A DNA stretch of 64,000 nucleotides, from contig CADEDY010000013.1 of the NCBI GenBank assembly GCA_902826215.1, positions 1 to 64,000 of the forward strand. Direction: 5' to 3'. The position numbers and the translations under genes are program-made. This stretch comes from an uncultured Bacteroidota bacterium (GTDB lineage: Bacteria > Bacteroidota > Bacteroidia > Flavobacteriales_F > PHOS-HE28). The notes under the pieces were generated by a model. The model worked only from the letters and a program-made list of their open reading frames with translations. It was not told where the DNA came from and did not search any database. Every line of letters begins with the position of its first letter. The stretch's first letter is position 1. Shown here one piece after another: positions 61,364-64,000 of this stretch.

Positions 61364-62328
61364 TGGTACGTCGAACTTCCCTTTTCGTCCTCTTCGCCAC
61401 TGTGCTGCTCACAGCCTGCGAGAAGGAGATCACCGTGGACCTGCCGGATGTCCCTGAACGCTTGGTGGTGGAGGGCTCCATCGAACCAGGACTGCCTCCC
61501 TTCGTGATCCTTACGCGCACCCAAGGCTATTTCGAGTCGGCCGACTACAGCTCGCTTTCCAGCATCTACGTGCGCAACGCTGTCGTTACGGTGGACAATG
61601 GCAGCGGTCCCATCCCGCTCGACCTGCTTTGCACCGATGCGCTCACAGACGAACAGCGTGCGCTCTTTGCCGAGATCACCGGACTGGACCCCGAACTGCT
61701 GAGCAACGTGGATATTTGCGTGTATACCACGGCCAATACTGCACTCTTCGGCGAAGTGGGCCGGACGTACGGTCTCCGCATCGAAGCGGAAGGCAAGGTG
61801 CTCACCAGTGTTACCACGATACCCAACCCGGTGCCTTTGGATTCCGTTTGGTTCAAACTCGCCTTGCAGCGGCCGGATGACGACTCCTTGGGATTCGCAT
61901 GGGCACGCATCAGCGACCCGGATACCATGGGAAACTACTACCGTTGGATGGCCCGCCGCATCAGCCACGACGCAGATGGCAATGTCGAAGACCCCACTTT
62001 CATTTCACCACTAGGCACCACCTTCGCCGACAAGTATGTGAACGGACTCACTTTTGACTTCAATGTGATACGAGGTCGGCAGTTCTACAGCGATGCACCG
62101 GAGGACAACAACGAAGAAGCAGGCTTCTTCAAGGTCGGTGATACCATCGCTGTGAAGTTCGTGAGCATCGGGTTCAACGAGCATGAGTTCTACACCAGCT
62201 ACGATGAGAATGTCGGCAGCGGTGGCGACCTCTTCGGCACACCCGTGAATGCGCGCTCCAACATCGAAGGTGGCCTCGGTATCTGGGCCGGCTGGGGGGT
62301 GTATGCCGATACGATCGTTTGCCAGTAG
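61363..62328 (+). CDS. DUF4249 family lipoprotein
   Basis: The 321-residue protein has a lipoprotein signal (lipobox LLTAC) and the DUF4249 features: an Ig-like N-terminal portion (VVEGSIEPGLPPFVILTRTQGYF) and a beta-rich remainder ending VYADTIVCQ. Its ATG at 61363 shares a base with the receptor's stop (TGATG), showing translational coupling. DUF4249 proteins accompany TonB receptors and are probably surface lipoproteins that assist uptake. An in-frame ATG at 61345 is possible. Confidence 0.88.
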   Translation: MVRRTSLFVLFATVLLTACEKEITVDLPDVPERLVVEGSIEPGLPPFVILTRTQGYFESADYSSLSSIYVRNAVVTVDNGSGPIPLDLLCTDALTDEQRALFAEITGLDPELLSNVDICVYTTANTALFGEVGRTYGLRIEAEGKVLTSVTTIPNPVPLDSVWFKLALQRPDDDSLGFAWARISDPDTMGNYYRWMARRISHDADGNVEDPTFISPLGTTFADKYVNGLTFDFNVIRGRQFYSDAPEDNNEEAGFFKVGDTIAVKFVSIGFNEHEFYTSYDENVGSGGDLFGTPVNARSNIEGGLGIWAGWGVYADTIVCQ

Positions 62329-62480
62329 GGTCCTTTGGCTTTCAGGCCTGTTTCGGATCGTGAAGCGTTGATCTCCATGTCGGGGTCATCCGATCACGGG
62401 TACGCACTAGGCATGCCCTATTGGAAATGATTTCTGACGAACGTCAGGCCATGAGGTTCTGAGCGACCAGTCGCGCACGG

Positions 62481-62488
62481 TACCTTTG
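62481..62488 (+). promoter_or_regulatory. -7 promoter box (TACCTTTG) for trxB
   Basis: Perfect TAnnTTTG, 14 bp before the ATG at 62503, implying an extremely short leader. Confidence 0.65.
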
Positions 62489-62502
62489 CGACCTTCAAAA
62501 AC

Positions 62503-63453
62503 ATGAGCACTACACCTGAACACGTCAAGTGCCTGATCATCGGATCAGGTCCTGCTGGATATTCTGCTGCCATCTACGCCGCACGCGCGGACATGAAACC
62601 CTTGATGATCGAAGGCCCATTGCCCGGTGGCCAGTTGACGCAGACCACCGAAGTGGACAACTATCCCGGTTATCCGAAAGGTCGCACCGGTCCCGACATG
62701 ATGAACGACCTGCGCGAGCAGGCCTTGCGATTCGAGACGGACGTGCGCCACGGCTGGGTCACCAAGGTTGATCTCAGTGGCCCTGTTCATAAGGTGTGGG
62801 TGGATGAGAAGACCGAGATCCATGCCGATACCGTGATCATCAGTACGGGTGCCAGCGCGAAATGGCTGGGGCTTCCCAACGAGATCCGCCTGCGCGATAT
62901 CGGTGGTGGTGTGACCGCTTGCGCCGTATGTGATGGCTTCTTCTACAAAGGACAGAATGTGGTGCTCGTTGGAGCCGGTGATTCCGCCTGCGAAGAGGCC
63001 ACCTACCTCGCGAAGCTTTGCCCCAAAGTGTACATGCTCGTGCGCAAGGATGAGTTCCGCGCCAGCAAGGCCATGGTGCACCGTGTGCAGAACACGCCCA
63101 ACATCGAAGTGCTTTTCAACACAGAGGTCAAGGATGTGCTCGGCGCGAACACCGTGGAAGCCGTGCTCACCGTGAACAATAAGACCAGCGAAGAGCGCAA
63201 GCTGGATGTCACCGGCCTCTTCATCGCCATCGGCCACACGCCTGCCACCGAGATCTTCAAAGGACAGTTGGATATGGATGATGCCGGCTACTTGAAGCAC
63301 GATGCGGATCGCACAAGCACCAAGATCCCAGGTGTATTCGTTGCTGGCGATGCCGCAGACAAGGTGTACCGCCAAGCCGTCACCAGTGCGGGTAGCGGTT
63401 GCATGGCTGCTTTGGATGCGGAACGGTGGCTGGCCGCGCAGGGGAAGCATTGA
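62503..63453 (+). CDS. trxB: Thioredoxin-disulfide reductase
   Basis: The 316-residue protein has an N-terminal FAD-binding motif (IIGSGPAGYSAAIYAARA), the redox-active Cys140-Ala-Val-Cys143 in CAVCDGFF (CATC in the E. coli enzyme), the NADPH-binding GAGDSACEEATYL and the C-terminal FAD motif GVFVAGDA. It reduces thioredoxin with NADPH in the cytoplasm. Length matches the low-molecular-weight TrxB family. It has its own strong promoter box. Confidence 0.96.
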   Translation: MSTTPEHVKCLIIGSGPAGYSAAIYAARADMKPLMIEGPLPGGQLTQTTEVDNYPGYPKGRTGPDMMNDLREQALRFETDVRHGWVTKVDLSGPVHKVWVDEKTEIHADTVIISTGASAKWLGLPNEIRLRDIGGGVTACAVCDGFFYKGQNVVLVGAGDSACEEATYLAKLCPKVYMLVRKDEFRASKAMVHRVQNTPNIEVLFNTEVKDVLGANTVEAVLTVNNKTSEERKLDVTGLFIAIGHTPATEIFKGQLDMDDAGYLKHDADRTSTKIPGVFVAGDAADKVYRQAVTSAGSGCMAALDAERWLAAQGKH

Positions 63454-63729
63454 TGTGACCTCGGCTGGTCAAAGCGCCCGTTCATCCTTGCTTGATCGAG
63501 CTCCTTGCCTTATCAATTGCTTGGACAAGTGATCGTCATCGCTATTGTCAGGAGCGGCCTGTTATGAATGGAACGGCTGGTTCGGATCGCCGCAACAACC
63601 TATGATTGCGCATTGGCTGTAGGGCTCGCGCCATGGTCTCTCCACGTATCATGCAACTGATGATCGACAGTTACTTGTCAGAAGCTGATCGTAACTTGTA
63701 CCATCACCTTGCCCGGACCATTGAGCCCA

Positions 63730-64000
63730 ATGCAACGCCACTTCAAGAAGTTACTGATCGGCAAGGGGCGCACCGAGGATGTGCCGCGAAGGAGCGTGAT
63801 AGAACGACGTTGGGAGAACATCACCGCGATCTGGAACAATGAGTTCGACGAGGACTCGGGGCTGGAGAAAGTGGTGCGGTTGGCACTCGCTGCCTCACAA
63901 TTCCTCTTTCCGGGCATGTACATCCGGCAGCTGTTCTGGCGCCGCGGTCCACAATCCCAGGACCTCGCCACGGAAGTATTCGTTCTATTGAAGACGACCT
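63730..64000 (+). CDS. Hypothetical protein, 3' partial
   Basis: A frame opening MQRHFKKLLIGKGRTEDVPR runs 90 codons to the right edge without a stop and continues beyond it. It is rich in basic and aromatic residues (FFPGMYIRQLFW-like stretch, YIRQLFWRRGPQSQDLATEV). Start choice is tentative. I do not recognise the family. The 276 bp upstream of it show no other gene. Confidence 0.5.
   Translation, partial: MQRHFKKLLIGKGRTEDVPRRSVIERRWENITAIWNNEFDEDSGLEKVVRLALAASQFLFPGMYIRQLFWRRGPQSQDLATEVFVLLKTT

Noticed and set aside
63606-63842. 78-residue frame near the right edge
   Set aside because: It overlaps the longer open partial frame starting at 63730 and shows no motifs, although evidence for either is limited.

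Overview
The window looks like a chromosome segment of a Bacteroidota bacterium, probably a flavobacterial or saprospirian-like lineage with moderately high GC by eye. The evidence is type IX secretion system (T9SS) C-terminal sorting domains of both type A and type B, PorP/SprF-family outer-membrane proteins, a CarboxypepD_reg-like TonB receptor paired with a DUF4249 lipoprotein, a GldL-like small membrane protein, and repeated -7 promoter boxes of the Bacteroidota form TAnnTTTG. No phage, plasmid, CRISPR array or insertion sequence was recognised. Layout: 1-12128 holds two consecutive three-gene modules, each made of a large secreted type B cargo protein, a PorP/SprF protein and an OmpA-like peptidoglycan-binding protein with PD40 repeats; within each module the genes overlap at their stop and start codons. 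12140-13942 holds dipeptidase E and CorA. 14291-17250 holds polyamine genes (arginine decarboxylase and a deoxyhypusine-synthase-like enzyme) and an acidic-tailed protein. 17339-18913 holds small genes: a VOC protein, a GldL-like protein, a lipoprotein with two CxxCH motifs and a MORN-type protein. 19074-22811 holds a LexA-like XRE/S24 regulator in an apparent operon with two ORF6N proteins, divergent from a Y-family polymerase. The matching error-prone-type DnaE lies at 31723-35070, separated by two secreted beta-propeller proteins and an ABC transporter whose permease is fused to an M1 peptidase. 35134-45964 holds an MBL-fold hydrolase, a metallophosphoesterase, a terpenoid-cyclase-fold protein, a YqjD/YqjE-like envelope trio, secreted ThuA and PNGase F-like proteins, and a carbon-nitrogen hydrolase pseudogene. 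46083-64000 is mostly housekeeping: TypA, two tRNAs, YoaK, an S4 protein, a PDZ protein, a fused 2-oxoacid dehydrogenase E1, a TlpA-like protein, an M1 lipoprotein, a TonB receptor with DUF4249, and TrxB. The most interesting points are these. A 19-bp palindrome occurs three times, twice just upstream of the Y-family polymerase and once inside dnaE. Two inverted arrays of 7-bp repeats sit in frame inside dnaE. The T9SS cargo/PorP/OmpA module is duplicated. A nitrilase-family pseudogene has an amber codon at the position of its catalytic glutamate. A recurring short-leader promoter pattern runs through the whole window. Annotations rest on reading the sequence and on recalled family motifs; no database search was run.
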